Notes: generated by a model from the letters alone, not told the origin. A stretch of DNA of 64,000 nucleotides from Candidatus Uabimicrobium amorphum (GCF_009002475.1 NZ_AP019860.1:3100001-3164000); one strand, 5' to 3'. Counted from the stretch's first letter, positions 54,157 to 62,918 are shown. Numbers and translations: made by a program.

Positions 54157-55362
54157 ATGCAAAAGGTATTACTTCCCCTTCTAATCGCAATTTCGTTCTT
54201 AGTTGCAGACGACTGGCCACAATGGCGTGGTAATAACGGAGATGGTATTGTTTCAGTAAAAAGAAATATCCCCGTAAAATGGCCAGAAAGTGGTCTTCCC
54301 GTACTATGGCGCGCCAAAAGCGGTGCCGGATATTCAGGAATTTCCGTGGCAAATTCTCGTGCGTATACGCTTTGCGGTATAGAAAGCGATGTGTATTGTA
54401 CCGCCTATGCCTGTGACACAGGTAAAATTATATGGAAAAAACGTGTTGGCAAAATGTTTACCAGTAGTTGGGGAGATGGACCTCGCTCCACTCCAACATT
54501 TCACGAAAATAAAATTTACACCATAGGCAGCCGTGGAGAATTATGGTGTCTAAATGCAGAAGACGGTACAAGTATATGGCATGTAAACTTACTTAAAAAG
54601 TTCACAACATCAATACCTCACCACGGCTTTGCAGGATCTCCAATCATTTACAAAAATAAAGTTCTTTACAATGTAGGTGGCCCCAAAAACGCTTTTGTTG
54701 CCTTCGACAAGAATAGCGGTGAAGTAATATGGCAAAGTGCTAATGATAAAGCGGCCTACAGTACGCCCTTAATAGCAAAAATACACAATATGGACCACGC
54801 TGTTTTTTTTAGTGCAAGTGGAGCAGTAGGAGTCAACCCCGACAATGGAAATGTTTTATGGCGTTACCCATGGACAACATCCTACAATGTCCACGCCGCA
54901 AGCCCCATTGTACACAAAAATAAAGTTTTTATTTCCTCAGGATACAGCAGTGGCTCCGCACTATTCGCCATAAAACAGCAACAAGCAAAATTCACCACCG
55001 AAAAAATATGGGAAACCCAAAAACTCAAAAATCACTTCTCCTCCTCAATCCTATTTAAAGAGCACCTTTATGGCTTTCATAACTCAATTCTAACATGCAT
55101 CGACTTAAAAAACGGCAAAGTAAAATGGCGACAACGTGGTTTTCGTAAAGGATCCTTAATTGCGGTCAACAACCACTTACTCATTTTAAGTGAAAATGGC
55201 AACAAATTAGCCCTAGCTGAGATAAACTCTGAAAGCTACAAAGAAAAAGCGCAAATGGCAGCATTTCCAAACACAAGATGTTGGAGCGTACCAACCATTG
55301 CCAATAATTGTATTTATTTGCGTAATGAAGAAGAAATAATGTGCATTAACTTTCTTAAATAG
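54157..55362 (+). CDS. Secreted PQQ-like beta-propeller protein
   Basis: 401 residues with a short signal peptide (MQKVLLPLLIAISFLVADD). It opens DWPQWRGNNGDGIVSVKRNIPVKWPESGLPVLWRAKSGAGYSGISVANSRAYTL, the standard start of planctomycete PQQ-like (BamB-fold) propellers, followed by repeated W......G.V.W blades (CDTGKIIWKKRV, AEDGTSIWHVNL, NSGEVIWQSA, NGNVLWRYPW, NGKVKWRQRG). There is no sign of a dehydrogenase active site, so it is a binding or scaffold propeller. Last gene of the double-kinase transcript; a hairpin follows. Confidence 0.88.
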   Translation: MQKVLLPLLIAISFLVADDWPQWRGNNGDGIVSVKRNIPVKWPESGLPVLWRAKSGAGYSGISVANSRAYTLCGIESDVYCTAYACDTGKIIWKKRVGKMFTSSWGDGPRSTPTFHENKIYTIGSRGELWCLNAEDGTSIWHVNLLKKFTTSIPHHGFAGSPIIYKNKVLYNVGGPKNAFVAFDKNSGEVIWQSANDKAAYSTPLIAKIHNMDHAVFFSASGAVGVNPDNGNVLWRYPWTTSYNVHAASPIVHKNKVFISSGYSSGSALFAIKQQQAKFTTEKIWETQKLKNHFSSSILFKEHLYGFHNSILTCIDLKNGKVKWRQRGFRKGSLIAVNNHLLILSENGNKLALAEINSESYKEKAQMAAFPNTRCWSVPTIANNCIYLRNEEEIMCINFLK

Positions 55363-55366
55363 GCGT

Positions 55367-55399
55367 TAAGCGTTCCGTTATAAAAAACGGTGACGCTTA
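55367..55399 (+). terminator. Hairpin terminator after the propeller gene
   Basis: TAAGCGTtCCGTT / AACGGtgACGCTTA with a short AT loop, 4 bases after the stop codon, followed by an AT-rich stretch. It closes the 48193-55362 transcript. Confidence 0.7.
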
Positions 55400-55430
55400 C
55401 TTCATATTTTAACACTGTAACACTATAACA

Positions 55431-55660
55431 CTCTGGCGCAAATTTACTCTGGCATAGTGCTCTGGTACACACTTACTCTGACACCTGTTTTACTCTGGCA
55501 CACATTTGCTCTGACACCTGTTTTACTCTGGCACACATTTGCTCTGACACTTGTTCTACTCTGGCACACACTTGCTCTGACACCTGCTCACTCTGGCACA
55601 CATTTGTTCTGACACCTTCTCTACTCTGGCACACATTTGCTCTGACGCCTATTCTATTTC
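55431..55660. repeat. Tandem array 1a: 33-base units of CTCTGG / CTCTGACACC
   Basis: CTCTGG begins at 55431, 55447, 55460, 55493, 55526, 55559, 55591 and 55624. From 55460 the spacing is 33, 33, 33, 32, 33. Each unit is two related half-units: CTCTGGCACACATTTG and CTCTGACACCTGTTTTA. The left end is more ragged. It contains no convincing gene and leads into array 1b and then the RAYT gene. Confidence 0.9.
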
Positions 55661-55684
55661 CCTTATATACAAAGGACCACCTTC

Positions 55685-55820
55685 TTTTGCTCTGACACCT
55701 TGCTAATTTTTACTTTTGCTCTGACACCTTGCTAATTTTTATTTTGCTCTAACACCTTGCTAATTTTATCTACTCTGACCTTGCTAATTCATATACAACG
55801 AATGACACCTTGCCAATTTT
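55685..55820. repeat. Tandem array 1b: about 28-base units with GCTCTGACACC
   Basis: GCTCTGACACC at 55689 and 55718, GCTCTAACACC at 55746, then decayed copies at about 55771 and 55801, each followed by TTGCTAATTTT (or TTGCCAATTTT). It shares the CTCTGACACC core with array 1a and with array 2 (60487-60875) but has a different spacer. It ends 109 bases before the transposase start. Confidence 0.88.
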
Positions 55821-55928
55821 ATCTGTGGTTACAACATAAATTCATGCATCACAAAATGCTAATTTGTCAAAGTTGTATATATAATGTTAAAAATCCATTA
55901 GTAAGTACTCAAGAGAAAAGGAGAAAAG

Positions 55929-56642
55929 ATGCGTCCCCCCAGAATTATTTATGTCGGCGGTGTTTATCATATTATTGCTAGATGTAACAACCGTGAATAT
56001 TTTTTCAAAAAAGATGAAGATTTCGATTTATATCTAAAGATACTTGGTAAAGCCCGAAAAAAATATAATGTTTCTATACATGCTTTTTGTTTAACAAACA
56101 ATCATGTGCACTTAATCATAGGTACACCACATAATAAAAATTTATCACTGTTTATGCAGTACGCTCAAGGCCATTTTGCTAGAGCATATAATAAAAAATA
56201 CAATAAAATGGGTAGTTTTTGGAGTGGTCGTTATAAATCGACAGTAATAGAATCAGAAGAATACTATATGAATTGTTTAATGTACATAGAATTAAACATG
56301 GTTCGTAATGTTGCTAAAAAACATCCAAAATACTGGAAATACTCTAGTTATTCTCAACACGCTGAAGGAAAAGGCATTTTCCAAATAGATTACCATCACC
56401 AATACATGCTACTTGGTAAATCTAGTATGGAAAGGCAAAAAAAATATGAAAACATAATGAATTTAAAAATAAAAGAAAAAGGATTGCTTCAAAAACAAAC
56501 ACATATGTTCCAAGTGGCTATCTGTGGTTCACAACAATTTATCGAAGATATTATAAATAAATATACGAATCATTCATACTACAAGAGTAATCGGCTCTTT
56601 ACATCCAATGGCCTCTATAGAGGTAAGGTAGATTCCAGTTAG
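55929..56642 (+). CDS. REP-associated tyrosine transposase (RAYT, Y1/HUH family)
   Basis: 237 residues, AAGGAG upstream. RAYT signatures: RPPRIIYVGGVYHIIARCNNRE, the HUH metal motif His59-x-His61 in NNHVHLII, FWSGRYKS, and YIELNMVRN with candidate catalytic Tyr119 (family usually YI.LNPVRA). Single-strand DNA enzymes of this family move or maintain short palindromic or tandem intergenic repeats and are normally a single-copy gene flanked by them. Here an array of CTCTGACACC repeats lies directly upstream. Downstream TTAGCAAG at 56639-56646 is the reverse complement of the CTTGCTAA found in array 1b, hinting at element ends. Confidence 0.88.
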   Translation: MRPPRIIYVGGVYHIIARCNNREYFFKKDEDFDLYLKILGKARKKYNVSIHAFCLTNNHVHLIIGTPHNKNLSLFMQYAQGHFARAYNKKYNKMGSFWSGRYKSTVIESEEYYMNCLMYIELNMVRNVAKKHPKYWKYSSYSQHAEGKGIFQIDYHHQYMLLGKSSMERQKKYENIMNLKIKEKGLLQKQTHMFQVAICGSQQFIEDIINKYTNHSYYKSNRLFTSNGLYRGKVDSS

Positions 56643-56842
56643 CAAGCTAAAATTTTATAAAAATTTTAACTACTTTTGTAAAGGCTATGGACTAGTAACA
56701 TTCTAAAACTTCTCAGATATAACTAGCGATTTGAGTCAAACATCCTATAAATTTTCTGGTGTTTTTTCATGTTTTCACAGTATAGTAGATTTTACGTAGT
56801 GAAGTACGTCCAAACTAAATTATTATAATGCGTGGAGTAACT

Positions 56843-58459
56843 ATGGAACAAAAGATACTCAAAATGTTACAAGAAAAACAATTAGTATTATTTTGTGGAG
56901 CAGGTATTAGTCTTGATCCTCCGGCCGGTTTACCAGATTGGCATAAATTGCGAGATTATACTCTTGAAGCTGTTGCTTCTTTAGATCCACACCTACAAAT
57001 TGTTGTTCCTGTATTACTAAACATGGACATGCTTGCAGATCCTGGCAAAAAAGGTCTAACCCCTGAAGTTGTCGCGTCTGAAATTGCCAACCACAGCAAT
57101 GGTTATTTTGAAAGTTTTCGCTCTCTGCGTAATGGTAAAGAAAATGTAAACCATCTCTGCATTGCTGCTAGTGGCTTGCGCTATATCGTTACTACTAATT
57201 TTGATATTTTTATTGAAAAAGCGCTTTTAGAAAAAAATATTACATTTAAAGCGTATCGTTTTGCGGAAGAATTTGCAACGTTTGATAAAAACGATCGGGG
57301 TATTCACTTATTCAAATTGCATGGCTGTATTAGTGAACCTCGCTCCATTACTGCAACAATAGAACAAGAAGCAAAAGGTTTATGTTCTCCGAAAAGGGAA
57401 GTTCTTCGCTATTTACTTGGAAAATACTACTTTCTATTTTGGGGATACAGTGGCGCGGATTTAAAAATTAATCTTGATTATCTACAAATGGAGAGTTGTG
57501 TAGATAACGCCAAAGGATTTATGTGGGATTTTTGGCAAAAAGATGAAGAAAATACTTATGTAAAAAGACTAGCTCATTTATATAGAGAAAAAGCTGTTAT
57601 TACACAAGGAAAACTGCCGAAATTATTTTACAATTTTATCAAAGAAACAGATATTGTTGAATACAGTAACCAACAAAGGCGTGAGTGGCAAAAGAATAAA
57701 AATGAAGAATTACGTATTGCTTTGCAAGAATGGAGTAAAAAATACTTAACTTCAGAGAAATCTTCAAATATGCTTGGGAGGTTGCTTTTACATAGCGGTA
57801 AACTAGATGAAGCCCTATATTGTTTCCATCACTGTTTAGAAATTTGCAAATCACCTAATATTGAGAACGTAGAAGCGTTATTAAACATAGGTGTTGTTTG
57901 TAAACATAGGGGACAATACAACAAAGCTCTTGAGTATTTTGAAAAAGCGCGAATTATTTCAAAGGAAAATCACTATATTAAGGAAACAGTGGCCTCATTG
58001 AACAATACAGGTGTAGTTCATGGTTCTCAAAATCACTACGAAAAAGCACTGCAATGCTTTGAGCAGGTAAAACAAATTGCTCTAGACAACAACTACCAAA
58101 AAGAAATTGCTGCGAGTTTCAATAACATTGGGGCTATTTACAGTAAACAACATAGGTATGATGACGCACTCGAATGTTATGAGAAGGCAAAAAAGATAGC
58201 TTTTGATCGTGGAGATCGACAAAATTTTGCAGCACGCTTAAATAACATTGCATATGTGTATACCAAACGAGAGGAAATAGACAAAGCCCTAGAATACTAT
58301 AAACAATACGAAGAAATATCACGCTCGTTAGGAGACGTACAGGGTTTAAGTGTTGCATGCCACAATATAGCAATGCTATATACTGCGCAAAACAAATGGA
58401 AAGAGGCAAAAAAATATTACGATTTGTATGAGAGTTTTAAGGCAAAGAATAAGCCGTAA
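56843..58459 (+). CDS. SIR2-like NAD-binding domain fused to TPR repeats (candidate defence protein)
   Basis: 538 residues from the ATG at 56843, 6 bases after GGAG; an ATG at 56828 lacks a site. SIR2-like domain (1-270): LFCGAGIS (19-21 GAG), TTNFD (117-121, Asn119 the catalytic-type Asn) and KLHG (His160), the residues used by SIR2 NADases of Thoeris, AVAST and other defence systems. Then about six tetratricopeptide repeats (about 285-535, A..N.G.....Y..AL..FE.A..I type), the likely sensor. A predicted role is NAD+ destruction upon infection. It is next to a RAYT gene and repeats, an accessory-type location. No second defence gene adjoins it. Confidence 0.85.
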   Translation: MEQKILKMLQEKQLVLFCGAGISLDPPAGLPDWHKLRDYTLEAVASLDPHLQIVVPVLLNMDMLADPGKKGLTPEVVASEIANHSNGYFESFRSLRNGKENVNHLCIAASGLRYIVTTNFDIFIEKALLEKNITFKAYRFAEEFATFDKNDRGIHLFKLHGCISEPRSITATIEQEAKGLCSPKREVLRYLLGKYYFLFWGYSGADLKINLDYLQMESCVDNAKGFMWDFWQKDEENTYVKRLAHLYREKAVITQGKLPKLFYNFIKETDIVEYSNQQRREWQKNKNEELRIALQEWSKKYLTSEKSSNMLGRLLLHSGKLDEALYCFHHCLEICKSPNIENVEALLNIGVVCKHRGQYNKALEYFEKARIISKENHYIKETVASLNNTGVVHGSQNHYEKALQCFEQVKQIALDNNYQKEIAASFNNIGAIYSKQHRYDDALECYEKAKKIAFDRGDRQNFAARLNNIAYVYTKREEIDKALEYYKQYEEISRSLGDVQGLSVACHNIAMLYTAQNKWKEAKKYYDLYESFKAKNKP

Positions 58460-58479
58460 AACAAATTTTCTGTTTTACG
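58455..58479. terminator. Hairpin between convergent genes
   Basis: CGTAAAACA / TGTTTTACG, 9 bp around a 7-base loop; the left arm contains the stop codon of the SIR2-TPR gene. The endonuclease gene ends on the other strand at 58499. Confidence 0.6.
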
Positions 58480-58498
58480 ACTTACTGAATTCTGTTAT

Positions 58499-59557
58499 TT
58501 ATTTAATAAACTCGATACTCTCAAGTTTTTTTATCCCCTCTTCACTAGCATAAAGATCTCGTGTACCCACAATACGAACTCTTTTTCCCGAAGCAGCAGG
58601 GTTTAAGTTGGGATTGAATTGTTGACGATATTGTGAAGGTAGCTGTATAACTAGTGTACTTTTACTATCAGCAATAGAAAGACCATATATGCCATTGAAA
58701 CCACCGGAGATAACACCTTCTACAATAACTTTTTGATCATGGGCTTTTTGTAGAGCCTGAGTAACTGTTAATGCGTCTGGGTCCGGATCTGGGTCTGGAT
58801 CAGAACCGTTCCATATCTGATCTACAAATTCAGGATGATCAATAAATGGATTACGATTTTTTTGCAGCTCATACACTCGCTCATTGCGACGTCGCTCAAA
58901 ATAATCGACAGGGTCTTCCTTGTGCCATTTTAATAACGTAGAGAGCTTACCATGAAAACCTTTTTTGGTATCAACCATAATTATATCGGTCACTTTTAAA
59001 TCAGGTACATTTCCTTCTTGCCCTTCGTAACGAGTCGCCATGTAAAAAATAATGCGTGCAACATCACCTTTGACTGCTTTTCTTGGTTCCCAAGAATCTT
59101 TATCATAACGACATTCAGTAAGGCCGTCGTTGTCTTGATAGATTTCACCACCATTGTCAAAATCAAGATGCCCACGTTTGCTATTTACAGAAACATCTGT
59201 AGGACGAATGTGGTGTAAATCAGTACCCGCAGGTTGTGCGGTCCCAAACTGTCCTCTTGATTTTGCCCAAGTATGTTCACGATTCCACTGCGAAACCCCT
59301 CCACCATGAGCATTTTTAGAACGCGACCATCCAGTATAGAATAAAATAACATTATTTGCATTGGATGGGTCGGCATCAGTGTAGGCAAGGTGATTCCACA
59401 ACTCACCATAAGAATATGATTTATGTCCGCTAATAATTTGGTGAAGCTTCGATTTTAAGGCTTTCCCCTTTAAACCGGTTGTTCCTTCATAGTAGTCTCC
59501 CTGTCCCCAAATAGGAAGTAATGATAAAACAACAAAAATACATAAATATTGTTTCAT
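58499..59557 (-). CDS. Secreted endonuclease I family nuclease with C-terminal OB-like domain
   Basis: 352 residues from the ATG at 59555-59557 (AAGGT upstream) with signal peptide MKQYLCIFVVLSLLPIWG. EndA/nuclease-I domain: QWNREHTWAKSRG and TDLHHIRPTDVSVNSKRGHLDFD hold the His-metal-type active site. A DPDPDPDPD linker, coded by a short DNA repeat, joins a C-terminal OB-fold-like domain (VTQALQKAHDQKVIVEGVISGGFNGIYGLSIAD...GKRVRIVGTRDLY) typical of secreted bacterial nucleases of this group. It degrades DNA or RNA outside the cytoplasm, for nutrient use or defence. It lies convergent to the SIR2-TPR gene. Confidence 0.9.
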   Translation of the reverse strand: MKQYLCIFVVLSLLPIWGQGDYYEGTTGLKGKALKSKLHQIISGHKSYSYGELWNHLAYTDADPSNANNVILFYTGWSRSKNAHGGGVSQWNREHTWAKSRGQFGTAQPAGTDLHHIRPTDVSVNSKRGHLDFDNGGEIYQDNDGLTECRYDKDSWEPRKAVKGDVARIIFYMATRYEGQEGNVPDLKVTDIIMVDTKKGFHGKLSTLLKWHKEDPVDYFERRRNERVYELQKNRNPFIDHPEFVDQIWNGSDPDPDPDPDALTVTQALQKAHDQKVIVEGVISGGFNGIYGLSIADSKSTLVIQLPSQYRQQFNPNLNPAASGKRVRIVGTRDLYASEEGIKKLESIEFIK

Positions 59558-59638
59558 AACTCTGACCTTCATAAGTAGATTTATATAGGTATAGTCTAGT
59601 AAGCTTGCATATTTATTATAGCACGTTTTCTATGATCA

Positions 59639-60457
59639 TCAAACATTTTCATGTCCACGCTTTACATGGCAAACATCAATCCATTCAACCTCTGAGACAG
59701 ATGACTGTGCAGGCACTGTCAAAAAAGGATATTCTACCTTGGCAAGATGTAGTCCCTGAGGGTAAGCAATAGTAGAGAATTGTCCCTCACACGGTGAACA
59801 AAATAAATTTTCAAATTCAGGGATAGATAGACGCTTTTGAGCAACAAAAAGTATCCTCATAACAAGAATGCGAATCATACTACGCAAAAAGCGATCTGCA
59901 CGTATCGAAAAACGAATACGCGTTTGTGTAATATTCGTGGATAGTCGAACGTTATATACCTTACATGTTGTATGATTGTGTTTTTTTGGCGACTTACAAA
60001 AAGCAGCGTAGTCTGTGTAACGTGTCAAAAGCATACACGCTTTTCCTGCCCTTTCAAGATCTAAATGATTTTCTAAATATAAAGCGCTTACACGACTTAA
60101 AAAAGGATTTTTTTGGGTGTGAATGTAGTAGTGGTAAGTCCGATGAGTAGCGCTAAACTGTGCATGCGCTTTCAGAGAAACAGGATGAATATCAAAAATT
60201 GCTATATCATCAGGTAATATTTTGTTCAGACGAAATACCAAATCAAAATTCCAACCTTCAGGTATATCACTGTGAAAAAAATATTGCTGAGCATTAACAA
60301 GTGAATCGGTTCTCCCACAGCCTATGCAAGCAATATGACGAGCAAAAACTTTCCGCAAGGCTTGTTCAATAGTTTCCTGTACACTTATAGATTGAGGTTG
60401 ACGCTGCCAGCCACGATAGTCAGCGCCGCAGTACCCAATGTGAAAAAAATATCTCAT
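59639..60457 (-). CDS. truA: tRNA pseudouridine synthase A (TruA), diverged active-site motif
   Basis: 272 residues, the usual TruA length. TruA converts U38-40 of the tRNA anticodon arm to pseudouridine. IGYCGADYRGWQRQPQSISVQETIEQALRKV is the family start; the catalytic Asp51 lies in GCGRTDSLVNAQQ, where the normal motif is GRTDAGVHA. ATHRTYHYYI and the C-terminal FLRSMIRILV (normally FL..QVR.MV) also match with changes. Asp is kept, so activity is likely, but the altered AGVH residues are unusual. The 22-base repeat array 2 ends close to its start, on the upstream side. Confidence 0.85.
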   Translation of the reverse strand: MRYFFHIGYCGADYRGWQRQPQSISVQETIEQALRKVFARHIACIGCGRTDSLVNAQQYFFHSDIPEGWNFDLVFRLNKILPDDIAIFDIHPVSLKAHAQFSATHRTYHYYIHTQKNPFLSRVSALYLENHLDLERAGKACMLLTRYTDYAAFCKSPKKHNHTTCKVYNVRLSTNITQTRIRFSIRADRFLRSMIRILVMRILFVAQKRLSIPEFENLFCSPCEGQFSTIAYPQGLHLAKVEYPFLTVPAQSSVSEVEWIDVCHVKRGHENV

Positions 60458-60486
60458 TACGACTACTCACAAACTTATTTTACAAA

Positions 60487-60875
60487 GACACCACTCTTTT
60501 TTTGCTCTGACACCACTCTTTTTTTGCTCTGACACCACTCTTTTTTTGCTCTGACACCACTCTTTTTTTGCTCTGACACCACTCTTTTTTTGCTCTGACA
60601 CCACTCTTTTTTTGACACCACTCTTTTTTTGCTCTGACACCACTCTTTTTTTGCTCTGACACCACTCTTTTTTTGCTCTGACACCACTCTTTTTTTGCTC
60701 TGACACCACTCTTTTTTTGCTCTGACACCACTCTTTTTTTGCTCTGACACCACTCTTTTTTTGACACCACTCTTTTTTTGCTCTGACACCACTCTTTTTT
60801 TGCTCTGACACCACTCTTTTTTTGCTCTGACACCACTCTTTTTTTGACACCACTCTTTTTTTGCTCTAACACCAC
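60487..60875. repeat. Tandem array 2: 22-base units (GACACCACTCTTTTTTTGCTCT)
   Basis: GACACCACTC begins at 60487 and recurs every 22 bases, except for three 17-base steps (to 60614, 60763 and 60846), where GCTCT is missing. There are eighteen good units plus a decayed nineteenth (AACACCACAC) at 60868. The units are almost identical. Because 22 is not a multiple of 3, all three minus-strand frames are open, giving false proteins of Lys, Glu, Ser, Val and Trp. It fills the 423-base space between the histidine kinase stop (60881) and the truA start, and shares CTCTGACACC with array 1. Confidence 0.95.
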
Positions 60876-60880
60876 ACAGT

Positions 60881-62263
60881 TTAAGCTGACAACAATATCT
60901 TAAACACACTACCATGGTTTACCTTACTTTGAACCAATATTTTCCCTCGGTGTGCATGAACAATGGCTTTAACAAGTGCAAGTCCCAAACCAGATCCAGA
61001 CATTGACCGGGAAGTATCGGAGCGATAGAAGCGGTTAAAAATCAAGCGTAGATCTTTGTTGGGAATACCCATCCCTGTGTCTTTAATAAAAAGTCCCACA
61101 CGCGCTTCTTCTTTTGTGATACCCACAGTCACTTTTCCTGTAGAGGTGTATTTTATGGCATTATCAACTAAGTTCACTATTGCACGGCGTAATTTTTTTA
61201 TATCGCCAAATATGCATATCTTTTCATCAACACTTTCGTAAGATAACTCGATATTTTTGTGCTGTGCTATTGGTTCGAACATTTCGACAACTTCGTCGAT
61301 AAGGTCGTTAATGATAAACTTTTCTCTGTGAATAGATATTTTCGCTTCGGCTTCTGAAATATCTAGTAGGGTATTTAGCCAGTGAAGTAAGCGTTTGCTT
61401 TCTGAAACGCAGTCATACAGTACTTCGCAGTATTCTTCACTAGAGCGTTTTTGCATAAGGGCGACTTCGGATGCTCCTTGTATCCTCGTAATGGGTGTAC
61501 GGATATCATGTGCTAGGTTGTCGCACATTTCTTTTATATTGTTTACTAGGCTGTCAATGCGTGACAGCATCTTGTTTAGAGTTATGGCTAGCATCCCTAG
61601 TTCATCTTTGGGATTTTTTACGGGAATCTTCTGATTCAGGTTGTCTATGGCTATTTTGTGTGCACTTTGCGTCATGTCTCTTATTGGTTTTAGGGTATTG
61701 CGCATCATGATAAAGCCTAAAATATAAAAAACTATCAGTAGGCCGGGGAAAATGTAAATAAAAGATCGCAGTAAGCGATTGAGAAATGCGGTGCTGTTGC
61801 GTAGTGAGTAGACTACATGTAGTATACGACCATCTTTATAGGGAAAGTAGATAATGCGTAGAGGATGCTGACCTTGGGCTATTAGTAGCGTTTCTATAAA
61901 AAAACCACTTCCCATGTCTTGGTATGTCGATGTGAGTACTTCTTTCCATATAGACTGGTCCGTCGAGGCAATTATTTTGTTGTTGGCATCTTTTAAACAA
62001 TAGAATACTTGGTATGCACCTAAGGCTTTTGTACCTTCTTTCATTTTCGCTAGTGTTTTAGGTAGGGATTGAGGGTCTTTAGACATTTCGTGTATTTGTT
62101 TGGCTTCTTGGATAAGCCACTGGTCTTCGATATTTGCGATGTAGTCTGCGACAAAAAAATAAATGCTGGCAAAGGCTCCACAGAGAAAAACGCCGAAAAT
62201 TATTGTGTACAAGATGGTACTGCGAAATGCGATCGAGTGAAACAACCTACTCTTTGATAACAT
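60881..62263 (-). CDS. Two-component sensor histidine kinase
   Basis: 460 residues from the ATG at 62261-62263, 6 bases after AGGGGAG. Two membrane helices (about 12-38 and 165-185) bracket a periplasmic sensing region; a HAMP region follows (RNTLKPIRDMTQSAHKIA). HisKA has phospho-acceptor His252 in LAHDIRTPITR; the ATPase has RRAIVNLVDNAIKYT, DTGMGIPN and GSGLGLALVKAI. The gene overlaps the response regulator gene by 17 bases and is transcribed after it. OmpR/PhoB-partner kinases of this design sense envelope or nutrient signals. The signal is unknown. Confidence 0.93.
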   Translation of the reverse strand: MLSKSRLFHSIAFRSTILYTIIFGVFLCGAFASIYFFVADYIANIEDQWLIQEAKQIHEMSKDPQSLPKTLAKMKEGTKALGAYQVFYCLKDANNKIIASTDQSIWKEVLTSTYQDMGSGFFIETLLIAQGQHPLRIIYFPYKDGRILHVVYSLRNSTAFLNRLLRSFIYIFPGLLIVFYILGFIMMRNTLKPIRDMTQSAHKIAIDNLNQKIPVKNPKDELGMLAITLNKMLSRIDSLVNNIKEMCDNLAHDIRTPITRIQGASEVALMQKRSSEEYCEVLYDCVSESKRLLHWLNTLLDISEAEAKISIHREKFIINDLIDEVVEMFEPIAQHKNIELSYESVDEKICIFGDIKKLRRAIVNLVDNAIKYTSTGKVTVGITKEEARVGLFIKDTGMGIPNKDLRLIFNRFYRSDTSRSMSGSGLGLALVKAIVHAHRGKILVQSKVNHGSVFKILLSA

Positions 62264-62918
62264 AGCCAACTCCCCTTATTGTGTGAATCATTTTATGAGC
62301 AAATTTTTTATCTATTTTGTCGCGCAAACGGCACATATGTACATCAACAACATTTGTCGATGGGTCGAATTGAAAATTCCACACATGTTCCATCAACATG
62401 GTTCGCGTCACTACCTGGCCACTGTGTTTCATCATATATTCTAAAATATCAAATTCCTTGGGTTTTAGCTCGATATCTGCCTCTCCTCTTTTCACGGTAT
62501 ATGTCAAGCGATCTAAGTATAGTTCCCCCACTTGCAAACTATAACTGTTAACGTTGCTCGTTCCACGGCGCAAAAGAGCGCGGATTCTCGCAAGAAGTTC
62601 GGTAAAAGCGAATGGCTTTACCATGTAGTCGTCGCTGCCTTTTTGCAATCCTATTACGCGCTCTTCTACGGAGCGTTTCGCGCTGAGAATAATAATCGGT
62701 GTTGTGACTTTTTGTAGGCGCAATGTCTCAATAAGGCTAAGTCCGTCTCTCTTGGGTAGCATTAAGTCAATAATCATTACATCATATGATTCTTTTAAAG
62801 CCATATGCAGACCTTCCTCACCATCTGGTGCATGATCTACAGCAAAACCGCTTTCTTGTAGTCCTTTTTTCACAAAGGAAACTATTTTATGGTCATCTTC
62901 GACAAGCAAAATACGCAT
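62247..62918 (-). CDS. OmpR/PhoB-family response regulator
   Basis: 223 residues. The receiver domain has acidic pair Asp8/Asp9 (VEDDH), phospho-acceptor Asp51 (IIDLMLPKRDG), LSAKRSVEERVIGL and the lysine in VKPF. The C-terminal winged helix (about 125-223: LKPKEFDILEYMMKHSGQVVTRTMLMEHVWN, TNVVDVHMCRLRDKID) is the OmpR/PhoB type. Such dimers bind 7-base direct repeats spaced 11 bases; exactly that pattern lies at 63155-63183, in front of the divergent DUF4331 gene. The regulator-then-kinase order with overlap indicates one operon. Confidence 0.94.
   Translation of the reverse strand: MRILLVEDDHKIVSFVKKGLQESGFAVDHAPDGEEGLHMALKESYDVMIIDLMLPKRDGLSLIETLRLQKVTTPIIILSAKRSVEERVIGLQKGSDDYMVKPFAFTELLARIRALLRRGTSNVNSYSLQVGELYLDRLTYTVKRGEADIELKPKEFDILEYMMKHSGQVVTRTMLMEHVWNFQFDPSTNVVDVHMCRLRDKIDKKFAHKMIHTIRGVGYVIKE

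Noticed and set aside
55431-55820. CRISPR array
   Set aside because: Spacers between the CTCTGACACC cores are themselves repeated, the repeat is too short, and no cas gene is near. The same holds for 60487-60875.
55757-55981. Small reading frame before the transposase
   Set aside because: Lies across array 1b and into the transposase start in another frame, with no ribosome site or homology-like features.
60467-60915. Three long overlapping minus-strand reading frames rich in Lys, Val, Ser, Glu and Trp
   Set aside because: They are translations of the 22-base array in three frames; each is open only because the unit lacks stops on that strand. No ribosome site or family.
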